Part shown: positions 11,676 to 23,663 of the stretch, one piece after another
How the letters are laid out: each line of letters opens with the position of its first letter
Numbering within the stretch: the first letter of the stretch is position 1
Assembly (NCBI GenBank): GCA_013397845.1
Contig: VZTG01009139.1
Coordinates: forward strand, 177,826-241,825
Direction of reading: 5' to 3'
Source of the DNA: Melanocharis versteri
Taxonomy: Eukaryota > Chordata > Aves > Passeriformes > Melanocharitidae
Length of the DNA stretch: 64,000 bases
Notes under the pieces: model-generated
What the model was told of the DNA's origin: nothing
The model's input: only the letters and a program-made list of their open reading frames with translations
The model's database searches: none
Translations under genes and position numbers: made by a program

Positions 11676-14600
11676 GTACGTTTGTTTGCCTGGATGAGAG
11701 ACGCTGCACTTTCCAAGGGTTTCTTAGATGACGAATCTTGCACTTTATCTATCTTTCACAGTTAAATATCAAGTAAAAAAAGAGTGAATTATTTTTAAAA
11801 TATCGTACTCTTAAAGTAAAAATCAGCCTGTGGTTGAACAGAATGTATGTTGTTATTTTAGCCTTCATGGGAATATAACAGAAAAAATATTTGCTGTTTC
11901 CTTTGGAAATTGAGGTAGGAAAGGAGGAAAACCTCAGTGCACAGTAAAAATAATTTTCACTTTGAATCCACAAAGCTTTGTTTAGTGATACATTACTTAC
12001 CTTCCTTATGTGCTAGTTATTCTCAAATATTCTTGTCTAATTAGACCTATTCTCAGGACAGCTAATAGTATCTGTTATATTAGAGTCTGGTAGAAATCTG
12101 AAAAGCCCAATTGCTAATTTCTCTAAGCAAACACTCACCATCAGGCTGCCTCTGCAGCAGATAACCCTGGTTTTAAAAAGAACCACCTTTTTGACTTGTA
12201 GCTTTGAAAATGCCCTCCAAGATACCACAGTGGGGGAGGATGTGAGGCTTGGTGTTAGTGGGGTGCCTGTGTGTGAAGAATGGCACCAATGAGGAATGGC
12301 ACCATGTAGTTGGGTTCTATTCCTTTTATTGCAAACTGGCAGAGAAGAGTGGTTTGCTTAGTTTTGCATTCCCAGACCATTCTTCCTATACTGTCCTCAT
12401 ATTGGACAAGATATACTAAATTTTGGGGTAACTAAGATAATTGTGGGTAAGTTTCAGGGGGCAAAAAGGGGCTTTTTTTTCTTGACAAAAACCACCCACA
12501 AAGTTTAAAGAACAATGAAACCAGAGGCAGAGGGAAGCCCCTGAGAATGCTGGGCTTTGTGTGAGCTGGGCTTTCCCATGGGGAATCCCACCAGTAGCTG
12601 TGGGAACTGAGCCTGTAGTCCCTCTGAGGTGTGCAGTCCCCAGGTGTTGGGATCCCGTTTTCAGACAGGGTGGTTTTTTGGGCTCCAGGGGCTACATCAG
12701 AGGAATCTGCAACAAACTGAGAAAGGTGAATGCTGACCGTGGGGAAGGAGTGGGGTGGGGCAGAGGCAGCACCCCAACAGTGGTGCTGATGGTGGAATCA
12801 GGCTCATAGCAGTGGCTTTTGCTGCCCCTTCCCCTCCACACTTCCTCCTCAGGATCAAGTGCCAAAGTTTTTCACTAAATCTGAAACTATTCTGCTCCTG
12901 GGTTCCCTCTCCCAGCTCCTGCTAGGGTGTGCAGCAGCTCTGAAAGCAGAATAGCTTCGTTCCAGCCCTTGCTCCCCTCCCACGATCCCAGGCTGGGTGC
13001 CACTTCTTCCACAGAGGACTTCTCCCATGCCTGTAACCACTTCTTTCTAACGCCTTCCTAATCCTCTAAAACCAGCCATACACAAACTTCCTCCTGCTCC
13101 TTCTCCATGCAGATCATTTCCCGCTGTGACGTCATGTTGCTGATGGAAATAAAGGACAGCAAAAACCGTGTTTGTCCTCTCCTGGTGGAGACGCTCACCA
13201 GGTAGGGTGGCCATGGTCAAATGGACAAATCTTGGAAAAGCTGCTTGGCAAGAGCCTGTGCTCAGCTCAGGGCCGTCTTACTGGGGCGAAATCTTAGGAT
13301 CCGGGTTCTGTCCCAGTGTCAAGGAAGGATCAGGCTCTGGCAGTCCTGCTGAGGGACAGGAGCAAAGCCAGTTCCAGATCACTGTAGAACACATTTTTAA
13401 ATCTGTATAACCAAGTTAGATTCAATTTGCTACAGAGAAGTTCCCGAAGGAGAAAAAAAGGAAGGGGAAATGCCCTCACCGGGCTGACATCAGGCTGCAG
13501 CAGGACAGCCACCTTCTTGCAGGGCTCGGAACTGTTTTAGATTAGGGATTGCCTGCCTGGAATGACAATCCAGAGGAAACAGCAGAGTTCAGCTGGCTGG
13601 TCATGAGACCCAGCTGAAGGGGAGACAGAGGCTGCAATGAGCAGGGAGAGGGTGGAGTGAAGAGCAAGTGATGGAGAAGGGGTCCAGCTCCTGAGAATGG
13701 TTTAGTGTCTGTACCCACCTTCCTCTGAGGTCAGGCAGGCAATGCCCAGACCCTTGGGCACAGGCAAAATTATCTCACTCTCAGGCTCTTGTGAGTGCAG
13801 AAATAAACTCAGGAACACCACTTTCCTTCCAGTCAGCTGAAGGGGCCAAAGGAGGAGTACAGGTGCGTGGCCAGCGAGAGGCTGGGAAGGAACAGCTACA
13901 AGGAGCAGTATGCCTTCATCTACAGGTGGGTGAGTCCCCTTTGCCAACAGGCCAGCCCCTCCCCCTGCCCTCTGAGGCACAGCCCCTGGAGATGGGCTGG
14001 ACATCGTGGTGACTTTGCTCTGAGGGAGCTGGAGAGGTGCAGGCTGTGCAGGTGGGTTGGGCTGCGCCTGGATGTGGGCATCATCCCAGCACAGCCACCT
14101 ATGTGGCTGTATCCATCCCAGACTATGGCCTGGGGTCCAAGTCAGAGCATGGAGTCAGTGGAGTCAGAGACACGTCCCAGTGAGCCATGAGTGTGACATC
14201 CCCTATCCTGTTCATTCTGCTGCAGGCAAAATCAGGTATTGGTGAAGCAAACCTACCAGTACCCTGACACCCAGCCTGGTGACAAGGATGTCTTCTCCAG
14301 AGAGCCCTTCGCCATCTGGTTGCAGTCTCCCAAAACTGGTGAGGTGTTTCAGAAACAAGTCATTGTCCCCCTGTGAGTCAGCATGGCAACACTGTCTGGA
14401 CCCGAGCACGTCGGAGGGCAGGCTCAAGGGGCTGCATCCAGACTCCACACTGCTTTTCCTTCCAAGAGCAGCATTTTCCCTTTGGGGCCACTGCCTCTGG
14501 GAAAGCCCACAGCCCTGCACATTCCCTGCTGGGAAAGCCTCTGCTGCTGCTATGGGCAGTGGGTTGGTGGATGCATTCCATGCTGCTGGCATAGCCATGG

Positions 14601-16724
14601 GAGCAGTTACTGTGTGGGTGCTGGATCAGGGTTTGCCAGCACTGGCACAGCTCCTCAGGCCCAGCTGAGTGCCTGGAGGGGGACACTGTGCAACCACAGA
14701 GATATCCTTGGTCCACAGTCAGAGCAAAAGCTGTTTCTTCCTCAGCAAAACCCCCTTGCTTACAAGTCAGTCTCTTTCTTTGTGACTCATTCTCTGTTTA
14801 ACCATGACATTTTTCCTGTTCCTCTGCCTTGTTTTGAAGTGGTTGGTGAGTTTGCTATTATCCCTCTGCACACCACACCAGACACAGCAGTGCGGGAGAT
14901 TGATGAGCTCTATGATGTGTATTTAGATGTCAAACAGCGCTGGAAAACCAAGGTTGGTCGCCACATCTGTATCACTAACAGGGCTTTGTTACTGAGTCAC
15001 TGGCCATGTTATTCGCTATTCAGAGCTGAAAACCTTAAACCCACTGATAATGAGCCCCAGATTTTGAGGATCTCTTTGGTGTATTTTCATTGAGTTCTCC
15101 ACATTTTATACAGTAAACTTGACCACCTAATAAAACTATTATCAGCATGCCCTGGTGTGCCCAGCAGAAAGGAGAAGCCCCACTGTGTCCATGGACCATA
15201 AAAATACTCATTGGTCTTCTCTTGAAAAACCGTCCTCATGATTACATTTGGAAACCCTCCTACCTTCCAGAACTTCATCTTCATGGGGGACTTCAATGCT
15301 GGGTGTAGCTATGTTCCCCAAAAGCAGTGGAAGAACATTCGTCTGAGGACTTACTCTGAATTCCTCTGGCTAATTGGTGACAAAAATGACACAACAGTGA
15401 AGAACAGCACCAGATGCCCATATGACAGGTAAAGGGCTCACTGCTAAACCACCCATTGGTTATGACTCTCTGAGAGAAAAATTGTATCAAAAGGCATCAA
15501 TGACCAACAGAGAAAACAAACATACATGAAGCCACCAAAGATAAAAGTATCTGGGGGAAATATGATCCAAATGCTTCTAGTCAGGAGCACAAAGCCCTTT
15601 GCAGACCAGATTGGGCAGGATTTACACAGAACCAGCCACTGCTGTGGCTCAGGTGGGGATGGATGACAGGACAGCCAGCAGCACTTCTCATCTGCAGGGA
15701 GCCCTGCAGACACCTGGCAGGAGGTGCTGCTGCTTCTCCATGCCAGCTTTGCACCACGGCTTTTGCTCTTATGTTTGTCATTTGGATTGACAGATGCACA
15801 GCGAGGTTCTGCTCGGGGAGGGGACACCTCACCTTGCTCTGGACATGTGGCAAGTCCTGCTGCCACTGCATTTCCCTCAGCAGGGACAAGAATATTAGAG
15901 CTCAGTGTCCTCTTGAAGGACAAGTTTCTGGATGTGAGCAGGACTTCACTGATACTCCAGTTGTTGTCCTGTGATTTTTGTATCCAAAGCAGGGCTTTGA
16001 AATTTGCAGTATTGTTGGGTGCGTTTAGATAGAAGTCATTTAATGCTGGCTTCCAAGGCCAGTGCACGCCAAGATATCTATGTGCCTCGCTGCCAAGGAG
16101 GCACCTAAAGGAGCTGACATCTCTGGGTGGGCAGCCCATGGGTAAGGACAAACCACACACAGCTGTGACTTCATCAGGGCCACCTCTCTGACCACCAGCT
16201 CAACACAGTGTGGCACTGGTCAAGCACCCCATCACAGCACCCCATTCCCTTGGTCCTTGCAGGATTGTGGTCAGTGGACAGAAGCTCATCCAGGCTGTGG
16301 TGCCACACTCTGTCAACATCTTTGATTTCCAGGAGGAGTTTCAAATGACCGAGGAGCAGGTAGGCACAGCACAGCCTCTGCAGCAGCAGGCAAGGGCTGA
16401 CATGGGAGCACAGAGCCAGCAGAGTCCAGGCAGTGCCGAACACAAACCTGGCTGTAAAACCAGGTCACTAGTGATCACCACTCCCAAACTGATGCAATGC
16501 TCATGTGCCGCCTCCCCGCATCCAAGCACTGCACATCCATTTTCCAGCCAGGTAGGGCTTGGGGAGAGTGTGGGTGGCTCCCAACTCTCTGTGCCGTTGT
16601 CTTGCAGGCGCTGGGGGTGAGCGACCATTTCCCGGTAGAATTTGAGTTAAAAGCAAAAGATGGCTTCTTCAACAGGCTGAGATCCAAGTTTTCAAGGATG
16701 AGGAGACCAAAGAAGAGCCATTGA
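11538..16724 (+). CDS. DNASE1L3: deoxyribonuclease 1-like 3 (gamma-DNase), complete gene
   Basis: DNASE1L3 is a secreted, Ca/Mg-dependent endonuclease of the DNase I family. It cuts chromatin in dying cells and in circulating microparticles. Eight coding exons join through GT-AG introns with compatible phases into 305 codons plus TGA. About the first 19 residues form a signal peptide, and the mature protein opens LKICSFNVKSFGET. The family active site is all visible: Glu in LMEIKDS, Tyr and Glu in RNSYKEQYAF, Arg in VFSREPF, His in PLHTTP, Asp and Asn in MGDFNAGCSYV, Asp in LIGDKNDTTV, His in VSDHFPVEF. The disulfide pair is the Cys of AGCSYV and of STRCPYD. The tail after VEFEL is short and strongly basic (RLRSKFSRMRRPKK), the feature that separates DNASE1L3 from DNASE1 and helps it attack membrane-coated DNA. 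It converges with FLNB, as in human. Confidence 0.97.
13113..13201 (+). CDS. DNASE1L3: DNASE1L3 coding exon 2
   Basis: 89 bases after the acceptor TCTCCATGCAG, ending ACCAG before GTAGGG. It encodes IISRCDVMLLMEIKDSKNR and contains the first metal-binding Glu of the family. The exon ends after two bases of a Ser codon. Confidence 0.95.
13833..13925 (+). CDS. DNASE1L3: DNASE1L3 coding exon 3
   Basis: 93 bases from acceptor CTTTCCTTCCAG to donor GTGGGT. It encodes a variable stretch (QLKGPKEEYRC) and then the conserved ASERLGRNSYKEQYAFIY, which holds the catalytic-site Tyr and Glu. The first part differs clearly from what I recall of the human sequence; the second part is nearly unchanged. Confidence 0.94.
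14226..14338 (+). CDS. DNASE1L3: DNASE1L3 coding exon 4
   Basis: 113 bases from acceptor TTCTGCTGCAG to donor GTGAGG. It encodes QNQVLVKQTYQYPDTQPGDK and then VFSREPFAIWLQSPKT. It carries the conserved Arg of the FSREPF motif and ends after one base of a Val codon. Confidence 0.95.
14840..14952 (+). CDS. DNASE1L3: DNASE1L3 coding exon 5
   Basis: 113 bases after TTGTTTTGAAG and before GTTGGT, a slightly weak but usable donor. It encodes EFAIIPLHTTPDTAVREIDE and continues to VKQRWKTK. The general acid/base His is in IPLHTTP. It ends in frame. Confidence 0.95.
15271..15428 (+). CDS. DNASE1L3: DNASE1L3 coding exon 6
   Basis: 158 bases after CCTACCTTCCAG and before GTAAAG. It opens NFIFMGDFNAGCSYVP, the most conserved block of the family, with the metal- and phosphate-binding Asp and Asn and the first disulfide Cys. 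It continues to WLIGDKNDTTV and STRCPYD, which carry the second catalytic Asp and the partner Cys. Confidence 0.96.
16263..16359 (+). CDS. DNASE1L3: DNASE1L3 coding exon 7
   Basis: 97 bases from acceptor GGTCCTTGCAG to donor GTAGGC. It encodes RIVVSGQKLIQAVVPHSVNI and FDFQEEFQMTEEQ, the late beta strand and helix of the fold. It ends in frame. Confidence 0.95.
16608..16724 (+). CDS. DNASE1L3: DNASE1L3 coding exon 8 with stop
   Basis: 117 bases including TGA, after acceptor TTGTCTTGCAG. It starts ALGVSDHFPVEFEL with the second catalytic His, followed by a basic C-terminal extension rich in Arg and Lys. That tail is characteristic of DNASE1L3 and absent from DNASE1. Confidence 0.96.
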   Translation, partial: ALGVSDHFPVEFELKAKDGFFNRLRSKFSRMRRPKKSH

Positions 16725-16929
16725 TTGAGATCATGAGTGTGCTGAGTCCTTGTACATGGCACGGAAATACACAGATGCCAAGAGATCTTGTAGAAGACTG
16801 GCGTAGAAATACTCACAGCAAGTGCAATATTTAGTGGGTAAAAACCCCAAATATTTTGTTAAAGTTCAAATATTTCGAGTGAGAAGGCAAGCTAAACCTT
16901 CGGGTTGTTTTTTCTTCATTGTATACAGA

Positions 16930-16935
16930 AATAAA
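16930..16935 (+). terminator. poly(A) signal of DNASE1L3
   Basis: AATAAA lies about 205 bases after the stop codon of DNASE1L3, on the same strand, with a T-rich stretch just before it. A 3' end near 16950 gives a short 3' UTR of about 230 bases. No competing AATAAA occurs between the stop codon and this site. Confidence 0.7.
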
Positions 16936-17126
16936 TCAGCTAGAAGCAGCACACTGTACTTACCGTACTGGTCACAAATGTAAGGACCTACTGCAGGGCT
17001 AAAATACTTCTGTGTCCTTTACCTGCAACACCTGAAAGGCAGGGAGCTCCACATGTTCCCATGGGCTCTGGAGCTCTGCCATTCCTCTGCAGGGGCAGGA
17101 GGATTAAAAGGACCTTTTTGCATCAC

Positions 17127-17156
17127 GTGTGTGTGTGTCTTTATGTGTGTGTGTGT
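17127..17156. repeat. (TG)n microsatellite
   Basis: Two short TG runs, about six and six and a half units, are separated by CTTTA. It is a simple dinucleotide repeat just beyond the DNASE1L3 3' end. Confidence 0.85.
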
Positions 17157-18324
17157 TTATAATTCAGAGCTGCAACCAGCGGGATGTGAGCCTGTACTGG
17201 GTGGTTTGCAATGTAGAATGTTGCTGGATTTAGAGTATTTCTCAGTGAGGGGTTTAAATTGCTCACAGCATCCGGGGACTGGGGAAAGACAGAGGACCAG
17301 GCTGTGAGAGCCCTTTTTCTGCACTGCCGCAGCTCAGGGCAGCAGGAAGCTGGTGGTTCTCACCCCTGCCCACCTGCCAAACTCAGGTGAGAAGTCCTAG
17401 GGATCTCAGGTGACACTGCTGCCAATAGAGTGTCATAAAATTCACATCAAAATCGATTTTGGCATCCTGACATGGAAGTGAACCGAATCACCCGCTCAAA
17501 AAAAAAAAATCTCCATGGCAGCCCAAAGTCCTCTGATGAACTAGACTTTAATGATGATTATTCAATGTAATGGTGCAGCAATCTGTTTTCCTAGCTCAGC
17601 CCACAGGCTGTATTTAGTGCAAACCAAACCTTGTCACACAGATGGCATCTGGGAAGTGGGAATAATCCAACTGTTAGTAGAGACAAATATTCATCTCCCT
17701 TCATCAATGCACCCCAGATTGCCTGCTGCAGGGAGAGCAGGCAAGTGAGAGAGGCTTTGTGGGGAGGAAAACAGTTTGGCCTTTGTGAAACCCACCATTC
17801 AGGGAGAAGAGTTTGAGGAAAGAAACTAAATAGAGAGAAAATTATCCCAGGAGGGTGTGTACAAGGCAGACAACAAATCCTCCAACTCTCAGTAGCAACG
17901 AAACTTGAAATAATACAGCATTTCGTATGCTTCCTCACTTATTCTGAAGTCAACGCTAAGGAAAAAGCCTGATTTAGAACAAATATTTACATTGGGATTT
18001 TTATAGAGATGCCACTGTCTGACTGACATCAGTGATGGTTCATGTGAAGGCTGAAATCGGTCTGAGTCTCTCGACTCACATCTTGCTGCTATGTAAGCAC
18101 TTTCTGTCTCCTGGCTTGCAGAAAGGAGTAGTGCACAGAGAAAGAAATCACCCTCCGGAAAAGCAATAATGGACACATTCAGTCATGAAAAAGATGTAAT
18201 TACAACTAAATTTTACTGAAAATATTTCTCCTTATTTGCAGTATTTGGTATAGCACTTGAAGATAAGAGATGTGGGCAGAGAGCAGCCTCAGGAGCGATG
18301 TCAGTGCCTGTCGATCCAGAGTAG

Positions 18325-18630
18325 TGTGCTGGGTTTGGCTGGGATAGAGTGATTTTTCTTCACAGTAGTTGCATGGATCTGTGTCTTAGATTTGTGCTGA
18401 AAACTGTGTTGATAACACAAGGATGTTTTTGTTACTGCTGAGCAGTGCTTACACAGAGTCAAGGCATTTTCTGCCTCTTACCCCACCAGCAAGTTGGCTG
18501 GGGGTGCACAATAATTTGGGAGGGGATGCAGCCACAACCGCTGACTCCCACTGACCCAAGGGATATCCCATACCAAACAGAATCCTACTCAGCACTCAAA
18601 GCTTGGGGAAGAAGAAGGGTTCATCTTGCA
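18325..18630 (+). mobile_element. endogenous retrovirus LTR fragment (passerine type)
   Basis: The segment begins TGTGCTGGGTTTGGCTGGGA and runs through GTGCTGAAAACTGTGTTGAT, TACTGCTGAGCAGTGCTTAC and GACCCAAGGGATATCCCATA. I recognise this order as the 5' part of an LTR that is very common in songbird genomes. The remainder of the LTR and any internal viral genes are absent, so it is a truncated LTR relic with no coding capacity. The family name cannot be fixed without a repeat library. Confidence 0.65.
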
Positions 18631-19754
18631 GAGATGCTGAGCATTTGACCAACAGAGAGACATCTTCAGGCAAAATGATGCTCCTCCATGGAGAGCTGGG
18701 ACACTGTTTTGTGGGATTCACAGCAGAGAGACAGCATCTGCACTCACATCGTACGTTTGATAGGGCCTGGGAGGTGGCCCAAACTCCTACTCTCAGCACA
18801 GTCTGTCTCCATAGATATTAATTAGACAATATTATAATTACATCGTAAAATATTTAACAGTTCATGTCGTGTCTAGATTTTCCCCCCGGGGATCATTACC
18901 CAGCTGTCCCAACTGCAAAGGGGTTTTTAAGTTGTTCCACCCTGCAGGAGCCTCAATGTATTCTGCAGCCAGAACAGTTTCTCTTTTTGATGAATGAGGC
19001 TTCTTGAGCTTTATTTATGATCAAACAGAAGTTTTACACTGGGATTCCAAAATTCCTGGAGAGACTTTGTCTCATGCAAGCCAGGTCTCAGATTATGGCT
19101 GGGAGAGAAACAAAGAGGCTCTTCAGAAGCTGAAAACTTTCCTCCACAGCAGCCCTGTTCAGGCAAGAACACAGAGAAGAGAGGGTTCAGCTGAACAAAA
19201 AGTGCTAAGACCCCCGATCTCTCAGGCTGGGGTCCTTGGGAAGCCCTTCTCCAATGTATGGTACTGGGCATCCCCGCTTCCCGCAGACCCAAGGTCTCCA
19301 CTGCCCCAGAGACCCCTCTCCAGCCCACAGAAAGTCTCTCTGCCCAGCTCCTGGGATGGAGCCTGGGCTGCCCCTCACCCCACAGAAACCCACATGAGGA
19401 AGGTTTTTAGTGCCATAGGGGTGTGAGTCCCTTGGCAAGGAAACTCCAGGAACCCACAGCAGCAGCCCAAAGCAGGACTGCCTCTTCTCTACAGCCTCAA
19501 TCACCTCTGCTGGATAGGTTTGTCCATCTGCACCTTCACCTGAAGAGGCGTCATGTCCTCTTCCTTGGCACTGCTCCCCACTAACCCACAGCCCTGACAC
19601 CTCTCTGCCTGTGCCACAGGGTGAGAGACGCTTTGACCCAGGGCAAGGCTCTGCCTACCTCATTTTGCCTCTTTTGAGCTACTGGCAGCAATGAGGACAC
19701 AGGAGAGCTGGTACAAAACCCCACAGGGACCCACCTGGCTTCTTCTTTCCGAGT

Positions 19755-19975
19755 CTGTACTTAATATCCAATCTAAATCACCCCTGGAGCAACTTGAGGC
19801 TGTTTCCTCATCCTGTCACTTGTTATTTGGGAGAAAAGACCAACCCCCACCTGGCTACATCCTCCTGTCAGGTGTTGTAGAGTGATAAGGTTTCCTCCGA
19901 GCCTCCTTTTTTCCAGGCTAAACAACCCCACCTACCCCAGCTACTCCTCATAAAACTTGTGCCCCAGACCAGATG
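19755..19975 (-). mobile_element. CR1 LINE fragment
   Basis: The plus strand shows CR1 landmarks in the usual complementary order: TTAATATCCAATCTAAATC, GAGGCTGTTTCCTCATCCTG, GTTGTAGAGTGATAAGGTTT, TTTTTTCCAGGCTAAACAAC, then CTCCTCATAAAACTTGT. It is a degraded, inactive internal piece in the minus orientation. Confidence 0.85.
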
Positions 19976-21248
19976 TACACATGTACAGATGCTGAGACAC
20001 AAACAGATGTGCAGCAAACAACTGAGCTGCAGCCCCCAGAAGGGCTGTGTTGTGCTGTCACACAGCAGGGCTGGTAGCACTAACGGCAAAATCAAAGGCA
20101 GAAAAATCAAAGAGCCTACCAGTGTGATACCAGCAGCTGGTCCAAGCCTGGCTGTTCCATGGCTCCCTCAGCCTCTGGAGGGATTATGGGAAGCAGTCGT
20201 GCCCCAGGCTGGAGTTGGCCACTCACTGACCAAGCATCTGCCACGGAAAAGGACCACGGGTGGAGCAGGGGCTTCCTGGGCAGTGCTCATGTGGCAGTCT
20301 AGGGGAGCTTCTTTCAGCACCCCTGTAGCCCAGAGCTCAGTGGCCCCTTGCAGGGGCTTTTCTCTGCGGAGAAAGCCTGGGAGATGCAGAGCAGGAGGTG
20401 AGGGCAGCAGCCATCTTTCTCCTGCCTCTAGTCAAAAGAAAACAAATTTTAAAAATCACTTTTCCCCCCTCCATCTATGGATCGTTAAAAGCGCCTTCAA
20501 GCTCCCATCAGCCCCTTGCCCAGAATGACGCGTTTTTCCCTACTGCAGAGCTCCTGCCCCCGCCAGCGGAGCCAGGCACACACGAACTATTATTAGGGCC
20601 CCCTCTGGTGGTATCACTGTAAGTCCCAGTTGTCTGGGGGATTCCCGTGGAATTCACACCCAGACCCCTCAGCACGGTCAGCAAACCCAGCCGCGGCAAG
20701 GAAACGGAATTTCAACCTCCTCAGCTGGGAGCTCATGGGTCTGCATCACCTCATGTCCTCCACACAGACCTCTTCATTCACTGCAGAGAGCCCATGGCTG
20801 ACCCCAAGGAGTCCCTGGGCCCACTGTGTTTCTAAATTAATTTTGCAATAAGAAGGGAGCACTTTGTTGGCTCCAGGCCTGGTTATTCATTGCCCACAGT
20901 TATTTAACTGGGAAACACGCTGTGATGACCCTCACGAGGCAGCAGCAGCTCCCAGGACCAGGTGCTGGCAGGTTACAGTGCCTTGGTGTTCCTGCCATAC
21001 CTGCACCAGGAGCACCAGGGCAGCTGGCTTGGTCAAGCAGTAACTGCAGCCTTTCCAGCCTATCCAACCCCTTGGGATGTTTTCTAGTGACTGTGCTTCT
21101 GCTTTCTGGTGGTTTGTACTGAGTTTTGGGAAAGATGTAAGGCCATTTTGGCACCAGTCCCACCATCCCCTCTCTGACACAGATGACACTGACTCCTTTT
21201 CCAGTGCCAGGGGAAACTGCAATTTAGATCAGAGACTCTTTCTGCAAC

Positions 21249-21545
21249 CACAGAATTATAGAATATCCTGAATTGAAAGGGACCTACAAAAATCATTGAA
21301 TCCAACTCCTGGCCCTGCACACGACAATCTCGAAATTCACATCAGGTGCCTGAGAGCATTGTCCAAAGGGTTTGTGAACTCTGGCAGTCTTGGGGCCATG
21401 ACCACTTCCCCGGGGAGCCTGTTCCTGTGCTCAAACACCCTCTGGTGAAAAACATTTTCCTAATATCCAACCTAAACCTCCCTGAGCTGGGTTTAGCCCA
21501 TGTTCCTCTCCATCATCCTGAGGATTCAGGGACACAACCTCTGCA
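21249..21545 (-). mobile_element. CR1 LINE fragment with 3' end
   Basis: It starts with the complement of the CR1 tail (AGAATTATAGAATATCC), then AAGGGACCTACAAAAATCAT, GGGAGCCTGTTCCTGTGCTC and TTTTCCTAATATCCAACCTA. About 300 bases of the element's 3' end remain, in the minus orientation. It has no coding capacity. Confidence 0.88.
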
Positions 21546-23510
21546 CTCTCAGCTGGTATAAAACCACAAGCTCCCTTTTTCTGCAGGCTGGTTTTCCAGC
21601 CAGTGTGAAAAACAAGATTAAATACTTTGTGTGTAATTTTAAATACAGAGTCTCGGCTGTCAGTGTTTGCAGGGGCAATTTTCTGGTAGAGAGAAGACAG
21701 ATTTATAGGAAATAATTTCCATATTGGCAAAGTAACCAAAAAACTTACCCTGAAAAGCTCTGCAAATGCTGGCATTGAGACATGAAGGCTTTCTGTGCCT
21801 CTCTGCTGGGAGGAGAGCCTGATCTCAGCCATTTTTGGGGAAGTCAGATGCAAAATCCCACCCCCCAAACAAAACACCCTAGATGGACATCACTGTCAGA
21901 AGGAAATACCCCTCCAGCAAGGCCAGCTCCTCCATGGGGCCTGAAGGACTCAGGCTTCCAGCTCAGCAGGGATGTAAATATTTGCAGTACCAAGGTCCTG
22001 CAGAAAGGCAGCTCAGCACAGGAAAGAGCTGTCAAACATACCTCTAGGTCCTGCTAAATCGTATTTTCCTATTAATTTTTTAAAAATCATATATACTAGC
22101 CTTTCATTCATGTAATTTAAAGAATGTGCTTTAAATCTCAGTCAAATTAACAGCAACAGGAGTTATAAATCCAACCTGATTTAGTGACAATATTTTTTTT
22201 AAGCATGCAATATAAATTCACAACTGTGAAAATTAACTCTGAAAGTCTGAGAAATTCTGAAAAGCTATTTAAAAGCCTTTTCCCAGGAGGCCCTGGGGAA
22301 ACAGCCCCACACAAAAGGGAGCCTGTCAGCAGGGCTGTTTTGATAACCTTCAGTGAAAGGGACCTGAGAATATTAACCATTACTGGAGGCTGTGTAGGAA
22401 AAAAATGCTGTAGCTCTCCCTGCTGCTTTTCCAGCTTGGATGGAGCTGTGAAGATGTGGTACCTGGGATGGGAATATTTCTAAGTTACTGTAACACAAGG
22501 AAAAATTACTTTTAAAAATAAACATTTGTTTAGAGGAGTTTGGGAGTTTGATGCTGAAAGATTCAGGTATCAGGTGGGTTTGGTCCCAGCAGGGCTGGGT
22601 ACTCCAATGCATATTCTGCACCACTGCTGTTGGCAGTGGAATTCCAAATGCCCCTTTCTGCTGCTCTGGATGTGGATGGGAGATGTGATAAATAAGGAAA
22701 AAAATAAGAAAAAGAAGATCCTCCAAGCCAGCTGGCACAAAGCACAGATAAACACCTGGGGATGCTGCCAGCAGCTTTGCAAGGCCCCATTCCTTGGGTG
22801 CTAGAGCTGTTCCTAACCTGGCAGAGGACAAACTGGGCAACCAGTTTCATTTGGCTCATGGGGAGAGCATGGCACAGCCAGCTGTCATAATAACAAATGG
22901 TTTGGAAAGAGTCTTTCCTCAAACAAATAAAAAACACGGTGTAAAAAAGCATCATATCATTCCCTGAATTAAGTTTCATCCAACTCCATCCCAGTTTCTG
23001 TCAAGTGATGTCTGTTTATATGTAACCACCTTGGATAGGCTTTTACATGTGATTTATACATAGTTTGTTCCCTTTTTTTCAGGTGAAAAAGGTGCATTGT
23101 CTGCACTGCAAGTACATTTCAATGTGGAGTAAAAAAATTAATTGGAAAAAAAATCAAGTACATTTAAAACAAATGAATGCAGAAGTTAAAAGTGAATAGA
23201 GAAAAAAGCAGTTTCTGGATTAGAAATTTCACAGTCTCACTTTTGACAGACAATTAGAGGGAACAGTAATTACAGGGTTTGCATAATCTGACCAAACCCA
23301 GAGCCCTGCTAAGCAACAGCCACATTGTCAATGCGCCCGGCTGATGCCAGAGCAGGTCAGGGCTTTTTGAGGGTGAAAGGAGATCCAGCTTGGACACAAA
23401 GTGCTCTGCACAGGCCCACACCTGGAGACTGACCACTGCAGCAACATGGACAAAAAATTAAATATACTGGATCACCTTTACATACATATATACAATGATT
23501 CAAGAATTAT

Positions 23511-23663
23511 GTAAAGATTCAATGTAAATATTAATTATGTAAATATAAAATAATTTTAATTATTAAAACAAACAGTATATTTTAAATAATTTAAATAATA
23601 TTAATATTTAGAACAGTTAAAGTTATTAACATAATTTAAAATGCATATATTTAATTTATTATA
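23511..23663. repeat. AT-rich low-complexity block
   Basis: About 150 bases are almost only A and T (ATTTAAATAATATTAATATT-like), bounded by ordinary sequence. No clear repeat unit is present. It lies midway between the two converging genes. Confidence 0.7.

Noticed and set aside
14383..15093. 236-codon plus-strand open frame
   Set aside because: It contains DNASE1L3 exon 5 (EFAIIPLHTTP) but reads on through both flanking introns. The real exon ends at clear splice sites.
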